Source: Aurantibacter_A sp965215845
GTDB taxonomy: Bacteria; Bacteroidota; Bacteroidia; Flavobacteriales; Flavobacteriaceae
Assembly (NCBI GenBank): GCA_965215845.1
Contig: CBDCEL010000004.1
Span: 2,480,001-2,544,000, forward strand
Reading direction: 5' to 3'
DNA: 64,000 nucleotides
Shown: one piece after another, positions 34,543 to 44,450 of the stretch
How the letters are laid out: every line of letters starts with the position of its first letter
Numbering within the stretch: the first letter of the stretch is position 1
The notes under the pieces: model-generated
What the model was told of the DNA's origin: nothing
What the model saw: only the letters and a program-made list of their open reading frames with translations
Databases searched by the model: none
Translations under genes and position numbers: made by a program

Positions 34543-37314
34543 ATGCATAAAGTCCCTCCTATAATTTGTCTTTCTATTTTCTGTTTGACTTCTTTATGGG
34601 GCCAAGAGTTCAAGATTACCGGTACGGTGGTCGATTCCGAAACAAAAGAAGTTTTAGAGGCGACCACTGTTTATATCGAATCCCCAAAAGATAGTTCACT
34701 GGTTACTTATACCATTTCCGACGAAAAAGGATTCTTTGAAATTAAAGACCGCAGCTATCTAAAAGAATTGAATCTTTTCTTTTCGTTCAATGGTTACAAA
34801 ACATCGGCCTTGAAGATTCCCAGGAAGCCATCGACCGAACTTGGATTGGTTCAGATGGAACAACAGGCCGAACAGTTGAAAGGGATAGCTGTAGTAGGAG
34901 ATAGAGTGCCCATTACGATTAAGAAGGATACCTTGGAGTTTAATGCCGATTCTTTTAAGACCAGGCCCGATGCAACCGTTGAAGAACTCTTGAAGAGATT
35001 ACCAGGGGTAGAGGTCGACAGTGATGGTAAGATTACGGTCAATGGAAAAGAAGTGAACCAGGTTTTGGTCAACGGACAGGTTTTTTTTAGCAACGACCCC
35101 AAAGTGGCCACTAAAAGTTTACCTAAAGAAATCATTAGTAAGATTCAGATAACCGATACCAAGACCAAGGCGCAAGAATTTACAGGTGATAAAGGAAGTG
35201 GGGAAACAAAGACAATTAACCTTACCATAAAGGAGGATAGGAATAAAGGCATCCTAACCCGAACCACAGCGGGGTATGGCACCGATGAACGATATCAGGC
35301 CAACGGCCTCTTCAATTATTTTAATGGTAATGAGCGTTTGAGTTTTGTGGCGGCTTCAAACAACATCAACTCGGCTGGTTTTTCCTTCGATGAAATATAT
35401 GATATGCTGGGAAGGTCAAGGGGAGGCATACGTATGAATAGGAATGGGGGGTTTTCAATTTCAGGACTTAATTTTGGCTTCGGTCAGGGCATTACGACGT
35501 CCAATACATTGGGTACGAGCTACGCCAATTCGAAAAAGGGAGAATACGAGCTATCCGGCAACTATTTTTTTGCATCCTCAGATAATTTTAACGATGAACG
35601 TACGGTTAGGGAAAACGTTTTGCCTACAGGGAGTTTTTTTACCGATAGCGAATCAAATTTTGAGGGCAGTACCATTTCGAATAGGGGAGCTGCCAATTTG
35701 ATCTTCGATATCGATAAATCGTTAAGGGTCACCTTAGAGCCAGCCATGAGCATAAACCGCATTAATTCGGTCAACGCTTCGAATACCCAATCCTTTACTT
35801 CTAGTGATGGACTACTCAACCAAAATGTGCGGCGCAGAATGGAAGACGGTCAGGATCGAAACTTTTCGAACCGCTTCACCATAACAAAAAAGCTTGATAC
35901 GCTCGGCACATATATAAGTGCCTTCTTTAACAACACAAATATCGAGAGTGATAAAATGTCAAGATTTCAAACCTCTAGCGAGATTTTTGGTGATAGCCCC
36001 AGAATTGACGAATTGAATCAACAGACCGATTTTGACATCGAAAATAACGCCTATGAGATGGGAGCGACCTATCGCCAAGTTTTAGCAAAGAAAGTTTTCT
36101 TGGACCTGACATACAAGCGGCGAGAGGAAGAGAATAAAAATAGTCGTTCGGTTTTTGATTTTAACGAGTCAACGGGGGCTTTTACCGATTTCAATTCGAT
36201 GCTCAGTTCCGATTTTCTATTCGAGATTTTCCAGAACTCTCCCAAGTTGGGTATCAGGCATAATGGTGAAAAACTGGGTTTGAGTTTAAGTGCCGAATAT
36301 GTTTTTTCCGAGCTGAACAATAATGAGTTTTTGCAGGAAAGCGCACTTTCGAAATCCTACAAAAATCTTTTGCTAGGGGGTTATTTGAGATATACGTTGG
36401 ATAAGGGCAAACGACTTGGGATTTATTTAAATTCAAATCTCGAACTTCCGCGGATAGGCCAACTACAGCCTATACCCGATGTAAGCGATCCGTTGAATGT
36501 TGTAACAGGAAACCCGAATTTGGAACCTTCGGTTTCCAATAGGTTGCATCTGAATTATAATAATTACAATTGGAAAGAGCGCACAGGAACGTTCTTCTAT
36601 CTAGGGCTCAATTTTCAGGATAACCTTATATCCCCGGTGACGGAAACTGACGAAAACCTACTTCGCCAAACCACCTACACAAATGTGGATGGCAACTACA
36701 ATCATTATGGAGGAATGGGCTATTCCAAGGAATTCAAAAAGGATAGTACGCTTACCATAAAAGTGAACATCAGACCGTATTTCAATCTCCAGAAAAATAT
36801 CGGCTTCGTAAACGGACAACGTCTAGAAGCCAAAAGAAATACATTCACCCCTAGAATATCAACGAATTTTAATTTCAACCAAATTTTGGAGATAGAACCC
36901 ATCTATTCGCTAACCCTAAATGCGACGAGATACAACATAGATTCGTTTGAAGATATTAATTTCACCGCTCACAATGCCGAACTGAAAACCACCTTATATT
37001 GGCCTCAAAATGTAACTTGGGGCAATGATATCAGATATAATTATAACGGTAATGTAAGCGATGGTTTTGATAAGGATGCGCTTTTTTGGAATATGAGCCT
37101 TGGGGTACAATTGTTCAAGAAAACGGCAACTTTGAAAGTCTTGGCTTACGACCTCCTGAATCAGAATATAAACACGAGGCGTACCACAGGGCAAGACTTC
37201 ATTCAAGATTTACAAGGTACTGTTTTGCGTCGCTATTTTATGCTCAGCTTGACCTATAAGTTTGATCAGTTCGGTGGCAAGAAATCAAAGGAAGGCAATC
37301 GATTTATGTTTTAA
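34543..37314 (+). CDS. Outer-membrane beta-barrel protein with carboxypeptidase-like regulatory and plug domains
   Basis: 923 residues. Signal peptide to about residue 20 (LTSLWGQ), then a CarboxypepD_reg-like domain (KITGTVVDSETKEVLEATTVYIE), a plug-like domain (PDATVEELLKRLPGVEVDSDGKITVNGKEV), and a long barrel of the OMP_b-brl_3 type ending in phenylalanine. Related to TonB-dependent receptors, but no clear TonB box or SusD partner is seen. Substrate unknown. Monocistronic by spacing and convergent with the TPM genes 15 bases away. Confidence 0.88.
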   Translation: MHKVPPIICLSIFCLTSLWGQEFKITGTVVDSETKEVLEATTVYIESPKDSSLVTYTISDEKGFFEIKDRSYLKELNLFFSFNGYKTSALKIPRKPSTELGLVQMEQQAEQLKGIAVVGDRVPITIKKDTLEFNADSFKTRPDATVEELLKRLPGVEVDSDGKITVNGKEVNQVLVNGQVFFSNDPKVATKSLPKEIISKIQITDTKTKAQEFTGDKGSGETKTINLTIKEDRNKGILTRTTAGYGTDERYQANGLFNYFNGNERLSFVAASNNINSAGFSFDEIYDMLGRSRGGIRMNRNGGFSISGLNFGFGQGITTSNTLGTSYANSKKGEYELSGNYFFASSDNFNDERTVRENVLPTGSFFTDSESNFEGSTISNRGAANLIFDIDKSLRVTLEPAMSINRINSVNASNTQSFTSSDGLLNQNVRRRMEDGQDRNFSNRFTITKKLDTLGTYISAFFNNTNIESDKMSRFQTSSEIFGDSPRIDELNQQTDFDIENNAYEMGATYRQVLAKKVFLDLTYKRREEENKNSRSVFDFNESTGAFTDFNSMLSSDFLFEIFQNSPKLGIRHNGEKLGLSLSAEYVFSELNNNEFLQESALSKSYKNLLLGGYLRYTLDKGKRLGIYLNSNLELPRIGQLQPIPDVSDPLNVVTGNPNLEPSVSNRLHLNYNNYNWKERTGTFFYLGLNFQDNLISPVTETDENLLRQTTYTNVDGNYNHYGGMGYSKEFKKDSTLTIKVNIRPYFNLQKNIGFVNGQRLEAKRNTFTPRISTNFNFNQILEIEPIYSLTLNATRYNIDSFEDINFTAHNAELKTTLYWPQNVTWGNDIRYNYNGNVSDGFDKDALFWNMSLGVQLFKKTATLKVLAYDLLNQNINTRRTTGQDFIQDLQGTVLRRYFMLSLTYKFDQFGGKKSKEGNRFMF

Positions 37315-37329
37315 TGGCCATTTTTCAAT

Positions 37330-38121
37330 TTACCACCCCCCAGAAGCGCCACCGCCACCAAAGCCGCCACCGCCGAAACCTCCTCCGAAGCCACCGCCAC
37401 CTCCGAAACTTCCACCGCCACCAAAGCCTCCTCCCGAGCCTCCGCTACGGCCCATGTTGCTGAGAATGATGATGTCCCAAAGGTCGAGTCCGCCAGAGCG
37501 TCTTCCGCCATTTCGACCTCCACCCCTGCGGTTACGGCGTGAGAGTATGATCAAAATGACGAAGAAAATAATAAAGGGCAATAACGAATCCAAAGGAAAC
37601 CCTTGCGGACTTTCAAACGTGCGTTCTTCGGTAAACTCGCCGTTGAGTACTTGAAAGATAGCATCGGCACCGGCGTTTAATCCGCCGTAATAGTCATCTT
37701 CCTTGAATCTCGGAATAATGACATTTTGAATTATTCTTCGGCTCATTGCGTCGGTCAAGGTACCTTCTACCCCATACCCCGTGCTGATGGCAATTCTTCG
37801 ATCTCCTCTGGCCAACAGAACCAAAATGCCATTGTCCTTATCGGCTTGGCCGATGCCCCAGTGATGGCCCCATTGGGCGGCCAGATAGTCAATGTCTTCC
37901 CCTTCAGTCGACTTTATGATTGCTACGACTATCTGTGTGGATGTGCTGTCGGCATAGCGGATGAGCTTCTGCTCCAAGGAATTTTTTTGTTGTTGTGGAA
38001 GAAGGCCAATGTAATCATAGACACTCGTTTGTTCCGCAGGTTTTGGCGGAATCTTGTACTGCGCTTGCCCTACCAGACAACACAGAAAGATGAGCAAGAA
38101 ACTAACCTTTTGAAATTTCAT
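37330..38121 (-). CDS. TPM-domain membrane protein with glycine-rich tail (YgcG-like)
   Basis: 263 residues. Signal peptide (MKFQKVSFLLIFLCCLVGQAQ), TPM domain about 30-160 (VYDYIGLLPQQQKNSLEQKL, then QWGHHWGIGQADKDNGILVLLA), one membrane helix near 180-195, and a tail after about 210 made mostly of Gly and Phe/Ser. Last gene of the LemA-TPM-TPM operon; its start lies 20 bases inside the previous gene. These proteins usually accompany LemA, with an envelope role that is not well defined. Confidence 0.87.
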   Translation of the reverse strand: MKFQKVSFLLIFLCCLVGQAQYKIPPKPAEQTSVYDYIGLLPQQQKNSLEQKLIRYADSTSTQIVVAIIKSTEGEDIDYLAAQWGHHWGIGQADKDNGILVLLARGDRRIAISTGYGVEGTLTDAMSRRIIQNVIIPRFKEDDYYGGLNAGADAIFQVLNGEFTEERTFESPQGFPLDSLLPFIIFFVILIILSRRNRRGGGRNGGRRSGGLDLWDIIILSNMGRSGGSGGGFGGGGSFGGGGGFGGGFGGGGFGGGGASGGW

Positions 38122-38539
38122 CGCTCAGCTCGTTTGTGTCCGTTGGGCGCCAGGGGAAATGGGAATTTAATTCTTCCCCTGCCCTCAGAATACCGCTAAT
38201 GATTCCTTGTTTGAAATTGCCTTTTGTAAATTGTTCTTGAATGGCATTTTTGGTAGACTCCCAAAAATCGTCCGACACTACATTGTCGATACCCTTATCG
38301 CCACAGATGGCAAATTTTCTATCATTGACGGCTATGTAGATAAGTACGCCATTGGCTTCCTTGGTATTGTCCATTTTCAATAAATGGAATACTTCGTGAG
38401 CACGTTCATCGTGGTCTAATCGGGTGTGCGATTCGATATGTACCCGAATTTCACCAGAGGTATTCTTTTCAGCCTTAAGAATAGCCGCAATAATCTCTTG
38501 CTCCTCGTGGGCAGTCAAAAAATCCTCTACTTTAGACAT
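38102..38539 (-). CDS. TPM-domain protein (second copy, no signal peptide)
   Basis: 145 residues, a TPM domain alone: EIRVHIESHTRLDHDERAHEVF and ANGVLIYIAVNDRKFAICGDKGID. Without signal peptide it would stay cytosolic or be an inner-face partner of the larger TPM protein. It follows lemA after 6 bases and overlaps the next gene by 20. Confidence 0.85.
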   Translation of the reverse strand: MSKVEDFLTAHEEQEIIAAILKAEKNTSGEIRVHIESHTRLDHDERAHEVFHLLKMDNTKEANGVLIYIAVNDRKFAICGDKGIDNVVSDDFWESTKNAIQEQFTKGNFKQGIISGILRAGEELNSHFPWRPTDTNELSDEISKG

Positions 38540-38545
38540 GTAATC

Positions 38546-39145
38546 TTAGTTGAAGTCGAAGTCTACGTCAGGTGCTTGATCAGAACCTGGGTCAGCTTTG
38601 TAGCGCGCCATCTCCTCAAAACCAAAAAGTCCGGCCAAAAGTTTGCCAGGAAATTTTGTGGTATGTACATCATAAATGTTCACGGCTTCGTTAAAACGAT
38701 CACGTGCAACATTGATCCGATTTTCTGTTCCTTCCAATTGGGATTGCAATTCCAAGAAATTTTGATTGGCCTTTAGGTCGGGGTAACGTTCCACAACGAC
38801 CATTAATTTGCTCAGGGCTCCTGTAAGCCCGGATTGTGCCTCCTGGAAGGCAGCCATTTTTTCGGGTGTGAGATCTCCTGCATCAATATTGGTAGCCGTG
38901 GCCTTGGCCCTTGCCTCAATGACATCTTTTAACGTGCCTCGTTCGAAATCGGCCGCGCCCTGAACCGTTTTGACAAGATTACCGATAAGGTCGTTTCGTC
39001 TCTGGTAAGAACTTTCGACGTTTGACCATGCGGTCTTGGCATCAGCTTCGTATTCGACGGCGGTATTATTGAATCCTACCGCCCATTGATAGAGGCCAAA
39101 TGCAATGACCCCAAGAACGATTAAAATAATTAGTCCTTTTTTCAT
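38546..39145 (-). CDS. lemA: LemA family protein
   Basis: 199 residues. N-terminal membrane segment (LIILIVLGVIAFGLYQWAVG), then the conserved AWSNVESSYQRRNDLIGNLVKTVQG and RFNEAVNIYDVHTTKFPGKLLAGLFGF blocks. LemA proteins are helical, membrane-anchored and typically encoded with TPM proteins, as here. Function in the envelope is unclear. Confidence 0.93.
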   Translation of the reverse strand: MKKGLIILIVLGVIAFGLYQWAVGFNNTAVEYEADAKTAWSNVESSYQRRNDLIGNLVKTVQGAADFERGTLKDVIEARAKATATNIDAGDLTPEKMAAFQEAQSGLTGALSKLMVVVERYPDLKANQNFLELQSQLEGTENRINVARDRFNEAVNIYDVHTTKFPGKLLAGLFGFEEMARYKADPGSDQAPDVDFDFN

Positions 39146-39287
39146 GATAGTGTTTATTTAGTGTATCTGTAATTTAAAGTTAACGACTATTGGTCGATGT
39201 TATGGTTATTCTGTTACAAATGGAATGAAAAGTAGATTATTATGCTGTGAATTGGGAATATCTAAATAAGGCTTTGGCGTTGAAGAT

Positions 39288-39617
39288 TTACAATTGTTCC
39301 TTTATCTTGATGAGTTCGGCCTTGACTCTTTCAAGCTTGTCGATAATCTCAAAATTATTGAGTGTCTTCTGGCGATTTTCCTTGAGATGTGTTTTCGCAC
39401 CTTCGAGAGTGAAGCCACGCTCTTTGACCAAATGGTAGATCAATTTAAGATTTTTGATGTCATCGGGTGTGAACTTTCGATTTCCCTTCGCATTTTTTTT
39501 CGGTTTTAGGGCATCAAACTCTTTTTCCCAAAACCGTATAAGCGAGGTGTTCACGTCAAAGGCCCTGGCGACCTCCCCAATACCATAATATCTTTTTTCT
39601 GGTAGTTCTACTTGCAT
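39288..39617 (-). CDS. MerR family transcriptional regulator
   Basis: 109 residues. YYGIGEVARAFDVNTSLIRFWEKEFDAL (about 10-37) is the MerR winged helix-turn-helix, followed by NRKFTPDDIKNLKLIYHLV and a coiled-coil end. No effector domain with cysteines is present. Its start overlaps the upstream M23 gene stop by one base. Conserved in flavobacteria beside the M23 peptidase and alaS. Confidence 0.9.
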   Translation of the reverse strand: MQVELPEKRYYGIGEVARAFDVNTSLIRFWEKEFDALKPKKNAKGNRKFTPDDIKNLKLIYHLVKERGFTLEGAKTHLKENRQKTLNNFEIIDKLERVKAELIKIKEQL

Positions 39618-40594
39618 CAGTCAAGTGATTGATTTTCTTGGTTGGCAAACTTCAACATGTTTTCAAATTCCGCAGGCGACAAACTGCCATAGTAGAAATT
39701 GATCGGATCGATCCGTTCTTTATCCTTCCAGACTTCGTAATGAAGATGGGGTGCTTCCGATCGCCCTGTATTTCCTACAAATCCGATCAAGTCACCTCTT
39801 TTGACTTTTTGTCCTTTTTTGACGTTATACTTGCTCAGGTGTGCATATAGCGTAAGATAACCATAACCGTGATCGATACGTATGTGCTTTCCATAACCTG
39901 AAGAGCCATTATCGGCCCGGGTCACCTTTCCATCCCCACTCGCATAGATCGGAGTCCCTTTTGGTGCGGTGAAATCCATGCCGCGATGCATCTTGCGTGC
40001 CTTTGTAAAAGGATCTGAACGCCATCCGAAACCAGAGGCCATTCGGGTCAGGTCTTCGTTATTTATCGGTTGTATCGCAGGTATGGCCATTAGCAATTTC
40101 TCTTTTTCCTCTGCAAGTTTTGTAATCTCATCGAGTGACTTGGATTGAATTGCCATTTGCTTTTTGATGATATCGAGCCTTTTAGTGGTCGAAACGATCA
40201 TTTCGGAATTGTTGAAACCCTCCAAAGATTTATAGCGATTTATACCTCCAAAACCGGCCTTTCTTTGTTCCTCGGGAATGGGGTTCGCCTCGAAATAGAG
40301 GCGATAAATATTATTGTCACGATCTTCGATATTGGCTAAAACATCTTCGATTTGCTCCATTTTCTTGTTGAGCAATTCAAATTGCAGTTCATAGTTTTTG
40401 ACCTCACGGTGTAAAGAAAGCTCCCTTGGGGTATTGATCAAATTGGTATTCATCAAAAGGATGACCGAGAGCAATCCGAAAAGAAGGGAACCCAAAAAGA
40501 AAAAGGCAATATTGCGATACCGTTTTGATTTTTTCGGTTCTATCTTTCGATAAGACAGCGTATCGGGATCGTAATAATACTTTACCTTAGACAT
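39617..40594 (-). CDS. Membrane-anchored M23 metallopeptidase
   Basis: 325 residues. One N-terminal membrane helix (about 28-50), a coiled coil (65-95 and 135-170), then the M23 domain with His203/Asp207 (HRGMD), His252 (YAHLS) and His283/His285 (HLHYE), so all ligands and catalytic histidines are present. It cuts peptidoglycan crosslinks in the periplasm. Divergent from alaS over a 105-base gap and coupled to the MerR gene. Confidence 0.92.
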   Translation of the reverse strand: MSKVKYYYDPDTLSYRKIEPKKSKRYRNIAFFFLGSLLFGLLSVILLMNTNLINTPRELSLHREVKNYELQFELLNKKMEQIEDVLANIEDRDNNIYRLYFEANPIPEEQRKAGFGGINRYKSLEGFNNSEMIVSTTKRLDIIKKQMAIQSKSLDEITKLAEEKEKLLMAIPAIQPINNEDLTRMASGFGWRSDPFTKARKMHRGMDFTAPKGTPIYASGDGKVTRADNGSSGYGKHIRIDHGYGYLTLYAHLSKYNVKKGQKVKRGDLIGFVGNTGRSEAPHLHYEVWKDKERIDPINFYYGSLSPAEFENMLKFANQENQSLD

Positions 40595-40630
40595 AAATGG
40601 ATTTTATCCTATTTTTGCGCAACTGTTTTT

Positions 40631-40663
40631 TACAAAACAAACAAATATAAAAATTGTTTTGTA
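40631..40663. promoter_or_regulatory. Palindrome and -7 box in the M23-merR/alaS divergent region
   Basis: TACAAAACAA (40631-40640) and TTGTTTTGTA (40654-40663) are perfect 10-bp inverted copies 13 bases apart. Between them, on the minus strand, TATATTTG (40649-40642) matches TAnnTTTG for the M23-merR operon. The dyad could be the site of the MerR regulator encoded by this operon. Confidence 0.45.
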
Positions 40664-40699
40664 CAAATTGTTAAAATTTGCAAAACCTTAGCAATTTCT

Positions 40700-43315
40700 A
40701 TGACTTCCAAGGATATCAGGTCGAAATTTCTCAATTTTTTCAAGGGCAAAAAACACAAGATTGTGCCCTCGGCGCCCATGGTGGTCAAAGACGACCCCAC
40801 CCTGATGTTCACCAATGCCGGAATGAACCAATTCAAGGAGTTTTTTCTAGGTAATACCGTTTCAAACCATGCCCGAATTGCCGATACCCAAAAATGCCTT
40901 CGTGTCAGCGGAAAGCACAATGATTTGGAGGAGGTCGGAAAAGATACTTACCACCATACCATGTTCGAGATGCTGGGCAATTGGAGTTTTGGTGACTATT
41001 TCAAGAAAGAGGCCATTGAGTGGGCTTGGGAGTTTTTGACCGATGTCTGTAAAATAGATAAGGATAGTCTTTATGTTTCCGTTTTCGAAGGAAGTGATGA
41101 TGCCGATAACCTCGACAAAGACCAAGAGGCCTTTGACCTTTGGAAAGCGATCGTACCCGAAGACCGTATCATTTTGGGGGATAAAAAAGATAATTTCTGG
41201 GAAATGGGCGACCAAGGTCCCTGTGGGCCGTGTTCCGAGATCCATGTTGACATCCGTTCTACCGAAGAAAAAAAGAAAACCCCGGGAGCTTCTCTGGTTA
41301 ATCAAGACCATCCGTTGGTGGTCGAGATATGGAACCTTGTCTTCATGCAGTATAATCGAAAGGCCGATGGAAGTTTGGAAAACCTTCCTGAAAAGCATGT
41401 CGACACAGGAATGGGCTTCGAACGTTTGTGCATGGTACTACAGGGAGTTCAGTCAAATTACGATACCGATGTCTTTAAGCCTTTGATCCGGGAAATCGAA
41501 ATTATTACGAACCATGACTATGGCCAGAAGGAAGAAACGGATATTGCAATTCGCGTAATAGCAGATCACATAAGGGCAGTGGCATTTTCCATTGCAGACG
41601 GACAACTACCGAGCAATACCGGTGCCGGTTATGTTATCAGACGGATTTTGAGACGGGCCGTTAGATACGGTTTTACTTTTTTAAATACAAAGACTCCATT
41701 TATTTATCGTTTGACCAAGGTTTTGGTCGATACGATGGGCACCAATTTTAAAGAGTTGAAAGAACAACGACAACTCATCGAGAATGTTATCAAAGAAGAG
41801 GAGCACTCGTTTTTGAAAACCTTGGATCAAGGTCTTGTTCTGTTGGATACAGTGATTTCGAATGCCCAAAACAAGACCGTAGATGGGAGAAAGGCCTTTG
41901 AACTCTATGATACCTATGGTTTCCCCATTGATTTGACTGCCCTGATTTTAGGTGAAAAAGGGTATTCCTTAGACGAAAAGGGCTTTAACAAAGCTATGCA
42001 AGAGCAAAAAGACCGCTCGAGAGACGCTTCCGAAGTTTCCAAAGAAGATTGGACGGTTTTAGCCGATGATGAAGAACAAGAATTTATTGGGTACGATTCG
42101 CTAGTGGCCGATGTGAAATTGGTCAAGTATCGCAAAGTGACTTCAAAGAAAGAAGGGGAACAATATCAAATGGTCTTTAATTTGACCCCTTTTTATCCAG
42201 AGGGAGGTGGGCAGGTTGGCGATAAAGGTTATTTGGAAGTGCCCAATGGCGATGTAGTCTATATTTTGGACACCAAAAAAGAGAACAATGAGATCATCCA
42301 TTTTTCGAAAAACCTCCCCAAGCACTTAAACGAGACGCTCACCGCCGTAGTCGATAAAAAGCAACGGCAACGAACAGAGGCAAACCATACCGCCACCCAC
42401 CTGTTGCATCAAGCACTCCGCGAGATTTTGGGGACACATGTCGAGCAAAAAGGTTCGGCTGTGCATTCAAAATATCTACGTTTCGATTTTTCACACTTTG
42501 CGAAAATGACGGTGGACCAGTTGCGCGAGGTCGAAAATTTTGTGAATGCCCGAATTGAAGGGCAATTGCCTTTTAAAGAACAGCGAAACGTACCCATTGA
42601 ACAGGCACTGTCTGAAGGTGCTATGGCATTGTTTGGCGAAAAATATGGGGATTCTGTTAGAACGGTGCGGTTTGGGCAATCCATTGAATTGTGCGGGGGC
42701 ACCCATGTAAAGAATACAGGTGACATCTGGCACTTTAAAATTGTTTCGGAAGGGGCAGTCGCGGCCGGAATTCGTCGTATCGAGGCCATAACTTCCGATG
42801 CCGTGAAAGGTTTCTATTCAGAAAACAATCGAAAATTGTTCAAAATCAAAGATTTATTGAACAATGCCCAAGATCCGGTCAAAGCCGTTGAATCGTTACA
42901 AAGTGAAAACGCCAAATTAAAAAAAGAGGTTGAACTACTTTTAAAAGACAAGGCCAAAAACCTCAAAGCAGAATTGCTACAAGAACTTGAGGAGATTAAC
43001 GGAGTTCGGTTTCTTGCCAGGAAAGTGGACCTTGATGCCGCAGGTATTAAAGATTTGTCATTCGAAATGGGCAGTATTGGAAAAGACCTCTTTTTGCTCT
43101 TTGGAACTCAGCAAAACGGAAAAGCACTGCTTTCGTGTTATATTTCCAAAGAAGTGGTCGCCGAAAAAGACTTAAATGCCGGTACCATTGTTCGAGAATT
43201 GGGCAAGTATATTCAAGGCGGCGGCGGCGGACAACCTTTTTTCGCTACCGCTGGTGGAAAGAATCCGGACGGACTTAAAGAAGCTTTAGAGAAAGCACGG
43301 GACTATTTGGAATAG
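40700..43315 (+). CDS. alaS: Alanine--tRNA ligase
   Basis: 871 residues. The N-terminal class II domain begins SKDIRSKFLNFFKGKKHKI with FTNAGMNQFKEFFLG. The editing domain has HTATH near residue 561 and CGGTH near 665, which with the earlier histidines form the zinc site, and the C-terminal part ends with the glycine-rich GGGGGQPFFATAGGKNPDG. It charges tRNA-Ala and clears mischarged Ser/Gly. Full length for the family. Confidence 0.97.
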   Translation: MTSKDIRSKFLNFFKGKKHKIVPSAPMVVKDDPTLMFTNAGMNQFKEFFLGNTVSNHARIADTQKCLRVSGKHNDLEEVGKDTYHHTMFEMLGNWSFGDYFKKEAIEWAWEFLTDVCKIDKDSLYVSVFEGSDDADNLDKDQEAFDLWKAIVPEDRIILGDKKDNFWEMGDQGPCGPCSEIHVDIRSTEEKKKTPGASLVNQDHPLVVEIWNLVFMQYNRKADGSLENLPEKHVDTGMGFERLCMVLQGVQSNYDTDVFKPLIREIEIITNHDYGQKEETDIAIRVIADHIRAVAFSIADGQLPSNTGAGYVIRRILRRAVRYGFTFLNTKTPFIYRLTKVLVDTMGTNFKELKEQRQLIENVIKEEEHSFLKTLDQGLVLLDTVISNAQNKTVDGRKAFELYDTYGFPIDLTALILGEKGYSLDEKGFNKAMQEQKDRSRDASEVSKEDWTVLADDEEQEFIGYDSLVADVKLVKYRKVTSKKEGEQYQMVFNLTPFYPEGGGQVGDKGYLEVPNGDVVYILDTKKENNEIIHFSKNLPKHLNETLTAVVDKKQRQRTEANHTATHLLHQALREILGTHVEQKGSAVHSKYLRFDFSHFAKMTVDQLREVENFVNARIEGQLPFKEQRNVPIEQALSEGAMALFGEKYGDSVRTVRFGQSIELCGGTHVKNTGDIWHFKIVSEGAVAAGIRRIEAITSDAVKGFYSENNRKLFKIKDLLNNAQDPVKAVESLQSENAKLKKEVELLLKDKAKNLKAELLQELEEINGVRFLARKVDLDAAGIKDLSFEMGSIGKDLFLLFGTQQNGKALLSCYISKEVVAEKDLNAGTIVRELGKYIQGGGGGQPFFATAGGKNPDGLKEALEKARDYLE

Positions 43316-43372
43316 CCCGATTAAGGATTTTCCCGCGAATACTAAGAGAGGCGGTAACTCTAAATTCTGAAC

Positions 43373-44200
43373 CTATTCCCAAACAGAGGTTATCAGCCAC
43401 TCTATGGCATCTTTGACATAAGGTTGGTAACCACAATGAATGCTGTGGCCTGCCCCATCGATTTTCACAAGTACAATCTCACTACCTGCATTTCTTGATT
43501 GCTCGACCAATGTTTCGGTATTGGTATACGGGAACAGTTCGTCGTTCTCGCCATGTAACACATATAAAGGAACTTCGGTTCTTTTAATTACACCACCATT
43601 GGTGGTTATCAGTCCGTAGGCCTGCGCGAGGGGAATGGCAGCTGAAAAAAGTTCAGGATGCGTATCGGCAAAAAACCAACTTCCGAAACCGCCATCGCTG
43701 ATGCCATAGGCCACCACTTTCTTTGGATCTACGTTCAGATGTTCTATTGCAAACCTGGTCAAATTGACCACCTGCGCCTCGTTAAAGGGGTCGAACCAGA
43801 GAAAACCCTGTGAGTTGGGACTAAGTACATAAGCCTTGGTGCCCAACTCTTCCAAAGAAGGTGTTATCATGCACTCTGGTCTTTTGTGACCATCGGGCCT
43901 AAAGGTAAGGGCACCACCATGCATATTGATGAAAAGAGGCACTAGTTCGTCATCTGTAATTTCAGGGACCGACAATCTAAACGCCCATTTTTTGTTGAAG
44001 AGAACATTGATTTCATAATCACCTTCACCTGTTTTGAACGGAAGTTTGGAAAAGTCGCTGTTGGCCTTTGCTACATCGAGCTGTGGGGTATTGTCAATTA
44101 CCTCTGAGTTGGGCGATGTTTCTAGAAAACTGTCACTGCAACCGGCGAAGACCAAGGCCACCGCCAAAAATGACAGCGTGATTTTTATCTTGTTTTTCAT
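43373..44200 (-). CDS. Alpha/beta-hydrolase lipoprotein, esterase-like
   Basis: 275 residues. Lipoprotein signal ending LVFAGC (Cys21). GISDG at 166-170 places the nucleophile at Ser168, Asp in HGENDELFPY and His in DGAGHSIHC complete a triad, and MHGGAL near 93 is the oxyanion region. It resembles feruloyl/PHB-depolymerase-type esterases attached to the envelope. Substrate not known. Unlinked to its neighbours. Confidence 0.78.
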   Translation of the reverse strand: MKNKIKITLSFLAVALVFAGCSDSFLETSPNSEVIDNTPQLDVAKANSDFSKLPFKTGEGDYEINVLFNKKWAFRLSVPEITDDELVPLFINMHGGALTFRPDGHKRPECMITPSLEELGTKAYVLSPNSQGFLWFDPFNEAQVVNLTRFAIEHLNVDPKKVVAYGISDGGFGSWFFADTHPELFSAAIPLAQAYGLITTNGGVIKRTEVPLYVLHGENDELFPYTNTETLVEQSRNAGSEIVLVKIDGAGHSIHCGYQPYVKDAIEWLITSVWE

Positions 44201-44450
44201 GGCATTATAGTATTAAGACCCTTGCAATGGAACAACAAAGCCTCTTGAAACTACGTTAAGAATCTTAATAAATGTAGTGAATCTATGTAGAAGGTCGCTT
44301 CTGGCCCTTAAGAAGTATTATAAATAGAATTGAAAGGCGGGCCTTAATTCCAATTTGGGTGATACGGTCAATTCAAAAGCTTCTAGAGTACAAAATTACG
44401 TACCTTCAACATGGCGTCATCGATAGCCGCTGAATTCATTTTTAAATTTT

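Noticed and set aside
37262..37654. Proline-rich plus-strand protein
   Set aside because: It is the antisense shadow of the glycine-rich tail of the TPM protein at 37330-38121.
38426..38776. Plus-strand frame across the TPM/lemA junction
   Set aside because: Antisense to two well-supported genes, without family features.
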